A stretch of 64,000 nt of DNA, from assembly GCA_030753015.1 (NCBI GenBank), contig JASMDC010000020.1:1-64000 (forward strand). The letters are read 5' to 3'. This document shows positions 34,858-42,005 of the stretch, one piece after another (within the stretch, counting starts at the first letter, position 1; the number at the start of each line of letters is the position of its first letter). Below the pieces are notes generated by a model, which was not told the origin of the DNA, did no database searches, and was given only the letters and a program-made list of their open reading frames with translations. A program made the translations under genes and the position numbers. The DNA comes from Candidatus Undinarchaeales archaeon. GTDB lineage: Archaea; SpSt-1190; JASMDC01.

Positions 34858-36345
34858 TCACCCAGGGGGCATCCCTCCCGAAGGCCGGAGCGTCATAGCG
34901 TGGACGGTGAACGCCCGTCCGGTGAACACGGGTTTGAGCGAGTAACTGGACCTGATACGCATGTCGAGCTCGGCGTAGAACCCCTCGTTCTTCATATGCA
35001 GGTAGTACGCGCACCCCTGGGAACGGTAGCGCGAAGTGAAGACGTTCTCATCGAAGCCGACGATCTGTGTATCGATGGCCTCATGTCCGAGGAAAGAAAT
35101 GGGGACGTAAGGAACATCGGAGACGAAGAAGCAGGAAGGTTCCAGCCGTCCCCGGGCGGTACCGAGCTCACGCCACAGCCCGTCCTTGGTCTCGATGGGT
35201 TCCATCAGTCCCCCTGTCCAGATCGCGTTGACACCGAATCCGAACACCGTGGCCGCAAGAACGATGCCCACCAGCCGTCTTCGGGCATCGGATCCAACAC
35301 GTGCGGCCATGGATCCTGCGCCGAGACCCGCGAGCAGGCATATGACGTGGGAGTACGTCAGCGTGTGCCGAGCGTGGACCGACGTACCGACGAAGGCGTA
35401 GAACACAAAGAACAAGGCAAGCCAGATGAGGAACGGTGCGATGCGCTCACGCTGTTTTCGGTCACGGAGAACGAGCGCGAGGCCTACGACGGCCGGGAGC
35501 GAGATCCACACGGGACATCGGGCCCATGTCGGGCCGAGCCCCCATCCTGCATGGAGCCAGAATCCGATATAGGGGACGATGTTCGTGCGGAAGTAGGTGA
35601 TGCCCAAGCCCGGCCACTGGCCATAGGTCATGATGGACTTCACGACCAGGGGCGAGCAAAGAAGGACGAATCCTGCCACTGGCCAACGCTCACCGGACCG
35701 GACGGGGAGCCGGCCCCGCCATAAGGTCACCGCTGCGAACGGGACGAGGGCCATGAGCCCCTCGGGTTTGACGTAGGCCACTAGACCGAATGTCGCCATA
35801 AGGAACGCCAGTGACGAGGGACGCCGATGGTCCTCCCAGGCGAGGAACGCGAGGCTCGCGAGGAGGACGGTGAACATGTAGATCGCCCCTGCCGCCCATG
35901 ACGTGGAGTACTTCACGTGGAGCGGGAGGACGGTGAGGAAGAGCCCGGAGAGGACCGCTGAGTTCCGGTCGCCGCCCACGGCCCGGGCGAGGAGGTAGAG
36001 CATCGGCACGGAAAAAGAGCCCAGGATGGCGGAAAGGGTGAGGAGACCCTCAACAGAGAATCCGAACAACCAAGAGTACACCGTACCGAGCACGGACATC
36101 CCCGGCGGATACCTGCAGAGGTCGAAGTCAGTGCAGCCTGAGGGGGAGCCGACGACGCACTGCTCGCAGCGGTTGTGGAGGAACACACTACTGACCACGT
36201 TCACGTGGACGTACTCGTCCTCCCACTCAATGAGCTCGTGGGGCACGATCACAACACGAAAGTGGAACGCGACCAGGAACAGAGCGAGCATGAGGAAGGT
36301 ATCGCGTCGGTCGATCCAACGCGATGCCCGGCGGAGAAATGGCAC
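34858..36345 (-). CDS. GT39-like polytopic glycosyltransferase
   Basis: Oligosaccharyl/mannosyl transferases of the GT-C fold are multi-pass membrane proteins with an acidic motif in the first loop. Here RDTFLMLALFLVAFHFRVVIV is the first helix and EWEDEYVH the catalytic-type motif, followed by about ten further helices and a periplasm-side-like C-terminal domain with cysteines. It likely uses a polyprenyl-phosphate sugar made by the neighbouring GT2. GTG 36345 is the first canonical start, but the in-frame sequence upstream still reads as a hydrophobic helix (AAEGFLLVLALFFVPF) as far as a TGA near 36438, with no standard start codon, so the N-terminus is uncertain. Confidence 0.75.
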   Translation of the reverse strand: MPFLRRASRWIDRRDTFLMLALFLVAFHFRVVIVPHELIEWEDEYVHVNVVSSVFLHNRCEQCVVGSPSGCTDFDLCRYPPGMSVLGTVYSWLFGFSVEGLLTLSAILGSFSVPMLYLLARAVGGDRNSAVLSGLFLTVLPLHVKYSTSWAAGAIYMFTVLLASLAFLAWEDHRRPSSLAFLMATFGLVAYVKPEGLMALVPFAAVTLWRGRLPVRSGERWPVAGFVLLCSPLVVKSIMTYGQWPGLGITYFRTNIVPYIGFWLHAGWGLGPTWARCPVWISLPAVVGLALVLRDRKQRERIAPFLIWLALFFVFYAFVGTSVHARHTLTYSHVICLLAGLGAGSMAARVGSDARRRLVGIVLAATVFGFGVNAIWTGGLMEPIETKDGLWRELGTARGRLEPSCFFVSDVPYVPISFLGHEAIDTQIVGFDENVFTSRYRSQGCAYYLHMKNEGFYAELDMRIRSSYSLKPVFTGRAFTVHAMTLRPSGGMPPG

Positions 36346-36695
36346 GAAGAAGAGGGCCAGTACGAGCAGGAAGCCCTCTGCCGCCAGAGGGAGGACACGT
36401 GCAAAGAATGCTGCATACTCTGGTCCCAGGTCTACTCACCTGGTCGGGATAAGCCCAGTCATCCATAAACACTTTTGGTTCCGAGAGCGGCTCACTCGCC
36501 GTTCTCGATGGTGCCGTCGCGGGCCCTCAGAACTAGGAGATCGCACCTCGTTGGAGGTCTGCGTCAGAAGCCCGTTTATATAGGTTGTTCCTCCGTTATA
36601 CGGCGTACCTAAAAATATGGGCGGGGGTAGGTAGGGCCCCGGCCGGGATGACCGGCCGGTGCCTGGGGGGTGGCCTGGCCCTCTTTCAGTACTAC
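36346..36695. other. 350-nt gene-free region with strong GC hairpin and TATA-like sites
   Basis: No convincing protein gene. It holds a TATA-like TTTATATA at 36575-36582 and a second near 36465-36470 facing the GT39-like gene. It also holds a perfect 8-bp CCGGCCGG stem around loop GATGA at 36639-36659, extendable by three more pairs across one mismatch (36635-36662). The hairpin lies 30-60 nt beyond the stop of the last paralog gene and could be its terminator, or part of a small RNA starting from the TATA at 36575. Confidence 0.5.
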
Positions 36696-37202
36696 CTACT
36701 CCGCGACGTACCGCACGTGGCGGACGTCGTCTGCGACCTCGGCCTCTTCCTTGACACAGTCCTCTATGATCTTGTGCGCTTGCAGAGCGGTCCAGAAGCC
36801 TTTCACGCTCTGGATGGGGTGGCGCCAGTCGGCCAGGACGCTCCTGTACTGGGATAGACCATAGCCCTCTGCGGCCACACTGATCATCATGTCCTCTATG
36901 GCCTCAGCGCTGCCAGTGATGGTCACGCGCATGCCCTCAGTGTTTATCTCCTGTGCCAGGAACCGGCCATAGTGGGTCGTGCGCTCCTCGTAGGGTGCGA
37001 CCTCGATGGTGGCTCCGTACGATTCGGCCACTTCCTGGCCGATCTCGGCAATGGACTCTGCGAAGCCCTCCTGTCGGTCGTCGTAGACCGTGGTCAGCTC
37101 GTTTGAGTTGCGGAACGGCCGCGTAGACATCCATTCATGCTCCTTCGTCACGTAGTCGATCTCGACGCGCTCGATAGGAGTGTCGGTTTCAATCTCGTAC
37201 AT
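36696..37202 (-). CDS. Unrecognised tandem-paralog family, copy 3
   Basis: This 168-residue protein belongs to a family of three adjacent paralogs. Shared features are an N-terminal ERVEIDYVTKE, VYDDRQEGFAESI, an acidic central region, EGYGLSQ, and the most conserved block ADWRHPIQSVKGF. The pattern of alternating strands and helices with no TM or cysteines suggests a small soluble alpha/beta protein, perhaps ligand-binding. It is last in the row, 2 nt after copy 2, with a TAG stop. Nothing I know matches the DWxHPxQSVKG motif. Confidence 0.75.
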   Translation of the reverse strand: MYEIETDTPIERVEIDYVTKEHEWMSTRPFRNSNELTTVYDDRQEGFAESIAEIGQEVAESYGATIEVAPYEERTTHYGRFLAQEINTEGMRVTITGSAEAIEDMMISVAAEGYGLSQYRSVLADWRHPIQSVKGFWTALQAHKIIEDCVKEEAEVADDVRHVRYVAE

Positions 37203-37204
37203 GT

Positions 37205-37720
37205 CTATTCCTCCCGTTCCACGTAGGTGACGGTGCGCTCGGCGTCACCGGTCTCCTGCAGGACGAACCGCTCGGCGAGCTCATCCTTGGTGTCCCGGGC
37301 CGTGCAGTAGCCTTTCACGCTCTGGATGGGGTGGTGCCAGTCTGCCATGAACCACTCCTCCTGTGGCAGGCCGTACCCACGCTCTGCGACCATGGTTACA
37401 AAGCCCTTTACGGCCTCCTTGGTGCCAGTTAGGGTGACCTTGATGCCATCGGTCTCACGGTACGCATTGGCGAGCGACCTGTTGGCACTGAGCACGTTGC
37501 CCTCGTATGAGCTGATATCCACGGACGCGCCGAACATGTCGTTCATCTCGGTGGCCATACCGTCCATGAAGTTGGTGAAGCCATCCTGACGCTGTTCGTA
37601 TACCGAATGCGTCCTAAATCCGCCCAGAAGGCTGCTGTTGAAGCAATCGGTCTGCTCGGTCACATAATTGAGCTCGACCCGCTCAAGGGGGCCGTCGGTT
37701 TCGCAGTACATGATGATCAC
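37205..37720 (-). CDS. Unrecognised tandem-paralog family, copy 2
   Basis: The 171-residue protein shares with its neighbours LERVELNYVTE, VYEQRQDGFTNFM, ERGYGLPQ and MADWHHPIQSVKGY. Compared with copies 1 and 3 it has His in place of Arg in the DWRHP block. Start may be ATG 37720 or ATG 37711. It follows copy 1 by 15 nt and precedes copy 3 by 2 nt, so the row is one operon. It ends with TAG. No homologous motif is known to me. Confidence 0.75.
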   Translation of the reverse strand: MIIMYCETDGPLERVELNYVTEQTDCFNSSLLGGFRTHSVYEQRQDGFTNFMDGMATEMNDMFGASVDISSYEGNVLSANRSLANAYRETDGIKVTLTGTKEAVKGFVTMVAERGYGLPQEEWFMADWHHPIQSVKGYCTARDTKDELAERFVLQETGDAERTVTYVEREE

Positions 37721-37735
37721 CCTGCTATTGCTTGT

Positions 37736-38260
37736 CTAGACATCATCTCGCTGGATCTCGTAGGTGATGTGGCGCACGCCGCTCTCGAGGTGCTCTTTCT
37801 CGACAACATCCCTTTCCAGGGCCTCGATACATCCCCGGGCGGAGAGGTAACCCTTGACGCTCTGGACGGGGTGGCGCCAGTCGGCCATGAATGACTTGTC
37901 CTGAGGGATGCCGTAGCCGGCCTTGGCGATGCCTCCCGTGAGCTCCTCGATGGCAAGGTCCGGACCGATGATGGAGACGCGGACGCCGTCGGTCTCGGTA
38001 AAGACCGCAGAGGACCTGCCGATGATGGGGTGCTTCTCCCCCTGGTAGGGTGTCACCTCGATGGCTAGGGAGCCGTCGTACCGGGACTCCAGCTCGGCGC
38101 CCAGGTCCGTCATGAAGTCGCTGAAGCCCTCCTGTCGGTCGTCGTACACGGTCTGCTCCGTTCGGGGGCTGAAGTACGCCGAGTGGAAGCTATCGGTCCG
38201 CTCGGACACGTAGTTGAGCTCGACACGCTCCAAGAAGCCTGTATCTAGTTCGCTGATCAT
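37736..38260 (-). CDS. Unrecognised tandem-paralog family, copy 1 (promoter-proximal)
   Basis: First gene of the row, 174 residues, with LERVELNYVSERTDSF, VYDDRQEGFSDFM, KAGYGIPQ and MADWRHPVQSVKGY. An AT-rich TATA-like TAATTAAAAA (minus strand, near 38303-38314) precedes it by about 45-50 nt, giving a short leader, unlike the leaderless genes around. The family has no cysteine, TM or recognised catalytic motif. Three diverged copies kept together suggest subunits of one heteromeric assembly or paralogs with different ligands, but this is inference. Confidence 0.75.
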   Translation of the reverse strand: MISELDTGFLERVELNYVSERTDSFHSAYFSPRTEQTVYDDRQEGFSDFMTDLGAELESRYDGSLAIEVTPYQGEKHPIIGRSSAVFTETDGVRVSIIGPDLAIEELTGGIAKAGYGIPQDKSFMADWRHPVQSVKGYLSARGCIEALERDVVEKEHLESGVRHITYEIQRDDV

Positions 38261-38351
38261 GGTTCGTCACGTCCTGATGAGGGTGCCTGCGGACATGAGG
38301 CGTTTTTAATTATTCCCTTTGGTCGGATGCGGGACACAGGATGGCACGGCG

Positions 38352-39119
38352 CTACTTGCCGTACCGTCGCTGGCGCTGCTGGTAGGTACGGATTGCACGA
38401 AGCAGGTCGATGCGGCGGAACATCGGCCAGTAGGAGTCGCAGAAGTAGAGTTCCGAGTAGGCGCACTGCCAGATGAGGAATCCGGAGAGCCGCTCCTCGC
38501 CGCTGGTCCTGATGATGAGGTCAGGATCGGGGAGCCCTGAGGTATAGAGGCTGCTTGAGACGAGGTTCTCATCCACCTGGTCAAGCTCGATCTCGCCCTT
38601 CTTGACGCGTTCGCAGATGTTGTGGATCGCGTCCAGCACCTCTTGCCGGCCACCGTAGCCGATGGCCACGTTGAACACGTGGTTGTCGTAGTCCTTCGTG
38701 GCCTCTTGGGCGACGTGGATGGCCTTCTGCACTCTCTCGGGGAGCTTGTCCACTTGGCCGATGGCTTGTAGGCGGACCTTCTTGCGGTGGACGCGGGAGT
38801 CGCGCGTGTATCTGGCGAACTCCTTCTCGAATAGGTCCATGAGGCCCTCAACCTCCTCGGTGGGGCGCTTGAAGTTCTCGGTGGAGAAGCCGTACACGGT
38901 CACCACCTTCACCCCCAGATCCCAGCACCATTCGAGCACCTTATGGAGCTTCTTGGCACCATACTCGTGGCCCTTGAGCCCTAGACCCACCTCGGTCCCG
39001 AACCGGCGGTTGCCGTCCATGATGATGGCGATATGCTTGGGTAGTGGGAATCGCTGAACCTCACGCTCGAGCATACGCTCGTACAGTGCGTACACCGGAC
39101 GAAGTAGCGGGAGGCCCAC
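38352..39119 (-). CDS. uppS: Cis-prenyltransferase (UppS/DHDDS family)
   Basis: The enzyme condenses isopentenyl diphosphate onto allylic diphosphates in cis configuration to make the polyprenyl carrier used for glycan assembly. HIAIIMDGNRRF is the Asp-containing substrate motif, FSTENFKRP and the C-terminal RTSGEERLSGFLIWQ motif complete the site. GTG 39119 is chosen because a TATA (GACTTATAAG, 39139-39148) is centred 25 nt upstream; the longer frame to 39173 would add 18 residues unlike the family. It is head-to-head with a small plus-strand gene. It fits functionally with the glycosyl transferases at 32.8-36.3 kb. Confidence 0.92.
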   Translation of the reverse strand: MGLPLLRPVYALYERMLEREVQRFPLPKHIAIIMDGNRRFGTEVGLGLKGHEYGAKKLHKVLEWCWDLGVKVVTVYGFSTENFKRPTEEVEGLMDLFEKEFARYTRDSRVHRKKVRLQAIGQVDKLPERVQKAIHVAQEATKDYDNHVFNVAIGYGGRQEVLDAIHNICERVKKGEIELDQVDENLVSSSLYTSGLPDPDLIIRTSGEERLSGFLIWQCAYSELYFCDSYWPMFRRIDLLRAIRTYQQRQRRYGK

Positions 39120-39207
39120 GGCTGCCAGCAGGGACGGATGACTTATAAGAGTTGTGGCATGGCGGACTGTCACAACCTATTTATTCTATCCCCGAGTCCC
39201 TTTTCTT

Positions 39208-39459
39208 ATGCGCCTACGGATCCTTGTGCGAGAGGTGCTCGTTGCCGGCCAGAAGGTCACCACCTGGATAGACGAGGACTTGGAGTTGAAGGTCGATGCA
39301 ACTGTGGCAAGTCTCCTCAAACAGCTTGAGGAGCGGCTCGCACCGATTGTCAACCAGGGCGCTCACCCGTTCGTCACACTCGAAGGAGAAGAGCCAGACC
39401 CGACATCCCGGATCAAGGACCTCTACAGGTCGGGGGACACGGTCGAGGTATGGCTTTGA
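39208..39459 (+). CDS. Small protein, possible ubiquitin-like beta-grasp fold
   Basis: 83 residues: an N-terminal strand pair (MRLRILVREVLVAGQKVTTWI), a helix (TVASLLKQLEERLAPIV), then strands FVTLEGEE and DTVEVWL. This strand-strand-helix-strand order fits ThiS/ubiquitin-like proteins, but there is no C-terminal Gly-Gly, so it would not be conjugated as is. A TATA (CCTATTTATTC, about 39176-39187) lies about 27 nt before ATG 39208. Function unknown. Confidence 0.6.
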   Translation: MRLRILVREVLVAGQKVTTWIDEDLELKVDATVASLLKQLEERLAPIVNQGAHPFVTLEGEEPDPTSRIKDLYRSGDTVEVWL

Positions 39460-39506
39460 CCGCCGGGGATAACCATATAAGCACGCACCTCCAGTGAAAT
39501 CGCCGG

Positions 39507-40292
39507 ATGCTTTCATACGTCCTCGGAGTGATGAAGGACTTCTTCCACTTCTTTATGCCCGCTCAGGGCCACGAGTTCGAGACCCGTTCCACCGCTTATC
39601 CCCCCTGGGCCAAGGAGCTCTGGCGATATGTCCGTCGCGACATAGCCAAGGTCCAGTTCTCCCGACTGATCGCCGAGACCAAAGCGTTCAAACGGTTCAT
39701 TGGCTGGAAGAAGGCCCATCTGGCGGCCGAGCACCTCGGTAGGATGGCCGATATCCTGCGAGGCAAGGACCAATACAACATCGATAAGTTCGAGGACCTG
39801 ACCGGTATCCCAATCCACCGTGTAGTGGACACGCCCGAGGAGGCGTCGACCTTGTCAGTGGAGATAATAGCAGGCGAGGTCAAGATGAAGATCCGACCTG
39901 AACGTATCCACACCAGGGACGCCAAGGCCGAGCTGGAAGAACGATGGAAAGAACGATTATGGGACCGCTTCCAGAAGAACACGTCGATGGTGTTCGAGAA
40001 CCTCAAGGAGAACGACCTATTCCATGCCGAGAGCTTCATGATGGACATCGTATTCCAGTACGACGGTCTCCAGCCCGAGCGTCGCGAGTTCATCAAGACC
40101 AGTTACCTCGATAAGTACGGCATCGACCTGGAGCGCATGCTGGAGCTGAAGGCCGACGAGAGGGAGCAGCTCAAGCAGTTCATCCGGCTCATCAAGGAGA
40201 AGAAGGAGATGGACGCCATGCTCGATGAGACGTTCGAGATGATGGATGGCCCCGACGACGGCACCGCTCCTGAAGAAGGTCACCAGGACTAG
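39507..40292 (+). CDS. Charged helical protein, unknown function
   Basis: 261 residues, rich in Lys, Glu and Arg with long helices (WKERLWDRFQKNTSMVFENL; MLELKADEREQLKQFIRLIK). No TM, Cys cluster or nucleotide motif. A TATA-like CATATAAGC (about 39473-39481) is 27-30 nt before ATG 39507. The end overlaps the convergent SfsA gene by 4 nt. I do not recognise a family; the charged helices suggest a structural or protein-binding role. Confidence 0.65.
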   Translation: MLSYVLGVMKDFFHFFMPAQGHEFETRSTAYPPWAKELWRYVRRDIAKVQFSRLIAETKAFKRFIGWKKAHLAAEHLGRMADILRGKDQYNIDKFEDLTGIPIHRVVDTPEEASTLSVEIIAGEVKMKIRPERIHTRDAKAELEERWKERLWDRFQKNTSMVFENLKENDLFHAESFMMDIVFQYDGLQPERREFIKTSYLDKYGIDLERMLELKADEREQLKQFIRLIKEKKEMDAMLDETFEMMDGPDDGTAPEEGHQD

Positions 40293-41017
40293 CGTTCCCT
40301 CACCGGGATGCGTTGCAGGTGGACGATCGTCCCACCTCTGTAACCAAGAACGATGGGTACGACCTTCACACCTGCGTCCAGTGCTCGATAGAACGTCTCC
40401 GCAAAGGCCGGATCGGTATCGGCCTTTGGTGCAAAAGAACGGGCGTCGGGTCGGAACACCAGGACCATGACCGCGGCAGAATCACCACGGTCGGCCAGGC
40501 CCATCAATATCTCCAGGTGTTTCCGGCCGCGGACCGTGGGCGCGTCCGGGAAGAGGGCAACACCATCCTCTGCGAGAGTGCATCCCTTCACTTCGAGCCA
40601 GAGGACCGAGCCGTCCGGACGGGTTATCCGGAAATCAAGACGGTGACGTCCGACAGTGACCTCGGGATGGACATCGGCAATCGGGCCGAAGGGCGAAAGG
40701 GCCATATCCCCAATGATGCGCTCAGCCAGGGCACGGTGGAGCCCCGAGTGCACGAGCACCCACTCCTCGCCGTAGCGCGCGGCTATGACGTCCCAAGCAG
40801 TGCTCCTCTTTTCAGATATGGCCCGTCGCACCAGCAACCGGTTGCCCGGATAGAGCAGCTCGTGCAGTCTCCCCGGATCGTGGACATGTACCCGTTCGCT
40901 AGGTAGGGTGCCCCTGTCCGTGTCGATGTCGACCAGCGCGAGGAACCGGTTCGGCCGTTCGACGAGGACACCCTCGGCGTCAACAGGAACATCCAGCAAG
41001 GGTCGCGGGGGCTCCAT
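40289..41017 (-). CDS. sfsA: SfsA-family protein (putative nuclease)
   Basis: SfsA proteins have an N-terminal OB-fold and a C-terminal PD-(D/E)XK-like nuclease fold. The OB part (RPNRFLALVDID; VHVHDPGRLHELLYPG) and the nuclease-type motif LDFRITRPDGSVLWLEVKGCTLA are clear, as is the FPDAPTVRGRKHLEIL segment. ATG 41017 fits the TATA at 41037-41050 (27 nt), so GTG 41023 is less likely. The end overlaps the convergent gene by 4 nt. The cellular role in archaea is not settled. Confidence 0.88.
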   Translation of the reverse strand: MEPPRPLLDVPVDAEGVLVERPNRFLALVDIDTDRGTLPSERVHVHDPGRLHELLYPGNRLLVRRAISEKRSTAWDVIAARYGEEWVLVHSGLHRALAERIIGDMALSPFGPIADVHPEVTVGRHRLDFRITRPDGSVLWLEVKGCTLAEDGVALFPDAPTVRGRKHLEILMGLADRGDSAAVMVLVFRPDARSFAPKADTDPAFAETFYRALDAGVKVVPIVLGYRGGTIVHLQRIPVRER

Positions 41018-41036
41018 CCGCACCCTCCCGGCAAGG

Positions 41037-41050
41037 AAAAGTATAAATGC
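41037..41050. promoter_or_regulatory. Shared TATA element of SfsA and M14-like genes
   Basis: AAAAGTATAAATGC sits 27 nt from SfsA ATG 41017 and about 30 nt from ATG 41074 (24 from GTG 41068) on the plus strand. Start codons are 57 bp apart with no other TATA. Confidence 0.6.
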
Positions 41051-41073
41051 GCACCGGGGGGCCGCCCGTGACC

Positions 41074-41949
41074 ATGCCCGAGATAGAGGTGGCTCCAGTG
41101 ACCTATTCCGAGGTTATGGACCGGCTCGAAGAGCTCGGTGGTCAGTACAGTGATGTGCTCACGGTCGATCCCGCCGGCACCTCCCCCAAGGGATACGACA
41201 TCCCCGGAGTCGTGGTCAGGCCCACGGGCGAGGTCCGTGGGACCATGATGGTCGTTGCCGGCCAGCACTTCAGCGAGGCCGCAGGCCCACCCGCCGCACT
41301 GGATTTCCTAGAGGGCTACCTTTCCTCGGAGGATCCGGTGTACCAGGAGGCACGGGAGCATATCGCCCTGGCGGTGGTCCCCTGCGTGAACGTGGACCGC
41401 TACCAGAAGAGGCCCCCCTGTTCCGACTGGATGGCCGACCAGTCGAACGCCCTCGACCAGTACCTCAACGACGGGTACGGCGAGGCTGGCTGGGCCACCC
41501 TCGAGGAACGGGCCGTGATGTCGTTCACCGATCACGTGGAGAGCGAGTACGGCACCATCGACGTAGCGATGGACCTGCACGAGACCTCGGCCAACCGCGG
41601 ACCCTTCAAGGCTCTCGGCTACCTCTCCAAGCGATGGCCTGTGCTCCACCGCATCTTCGGGTGGTCCCCCAACTTCCACGGATTCCTCCTCAACCACGAG
41701 GCACCGCCCAAGGAGGAGGACCGCGGCTACATCGAGGCCGTGCTGGATGCTGCTGACGGCCACATGGATCCGATAAGGGAGAACGAGTGCTCACTTTCCC
41801 ACACATACCAGGGCTATGCTGCTAGCAAAGGTGCCATGGCCATGACCACCGAGACCAACGAGTACGATCCCTTCGAACTGCGGGTGGAGGTCCAGGAGAG
41901 CTCCCTGGATGCGGTGCTACGCGAGCTCGTCGAGCGAACCCGGGAGTGA
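41074..41949 (+). CDS. M14-like zinc carboxypeptidase / AstE-type hydrolase
   Basis: The zinc-binding HxxE pattern is seen in VAGQHFSEAAGP, the distal His in AMDLHETSANRG, and the catalytic-type Glu in TTETNEYD near the C-terminus. The arrangement matches M14 carboxypeptidases and the succinylglutamate desuccinylase/aspartoacylase branch. No signal peptide is visible, so it is probably cytosolic. About 291 residues from ATG 41074. It lies 57 nt before the secreted-giant operon but has its own shared promoter with SfsA, so it need not belong to that system. Confidence 0.72.
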   Translation: MPEIEVAPVTYSEVMDRLEELGGQYSDVLTVDPAGTSPKGYDIPGVVVRPTGEVRGTMMVVAGQHFSEAAGPPAALDFLEGYLSSEDPVYQEAREHIALAVVPCVNVDRYQKRPPCSDWMADQSNALDQYLNDGYGEAGWATLEERAVMSFTDHVESEYGTIDVAMDLHETSANRGPFKALGYLSKRWPVLHRIFGWSPNFHGFLLNHEAPPKEEDRGYIEAVLDAADGHMDPIRENECSLSHTYQGYAASKGAMAMTTETNEYDPFELRVEVQESSLDAVLRELVERTRE

Positions 41950-42005
41950 ACCGGGGTCTGCTCGCGGGATATCCATTTTTATCATTCACATCTTTTGTGG
42001 TCCTT

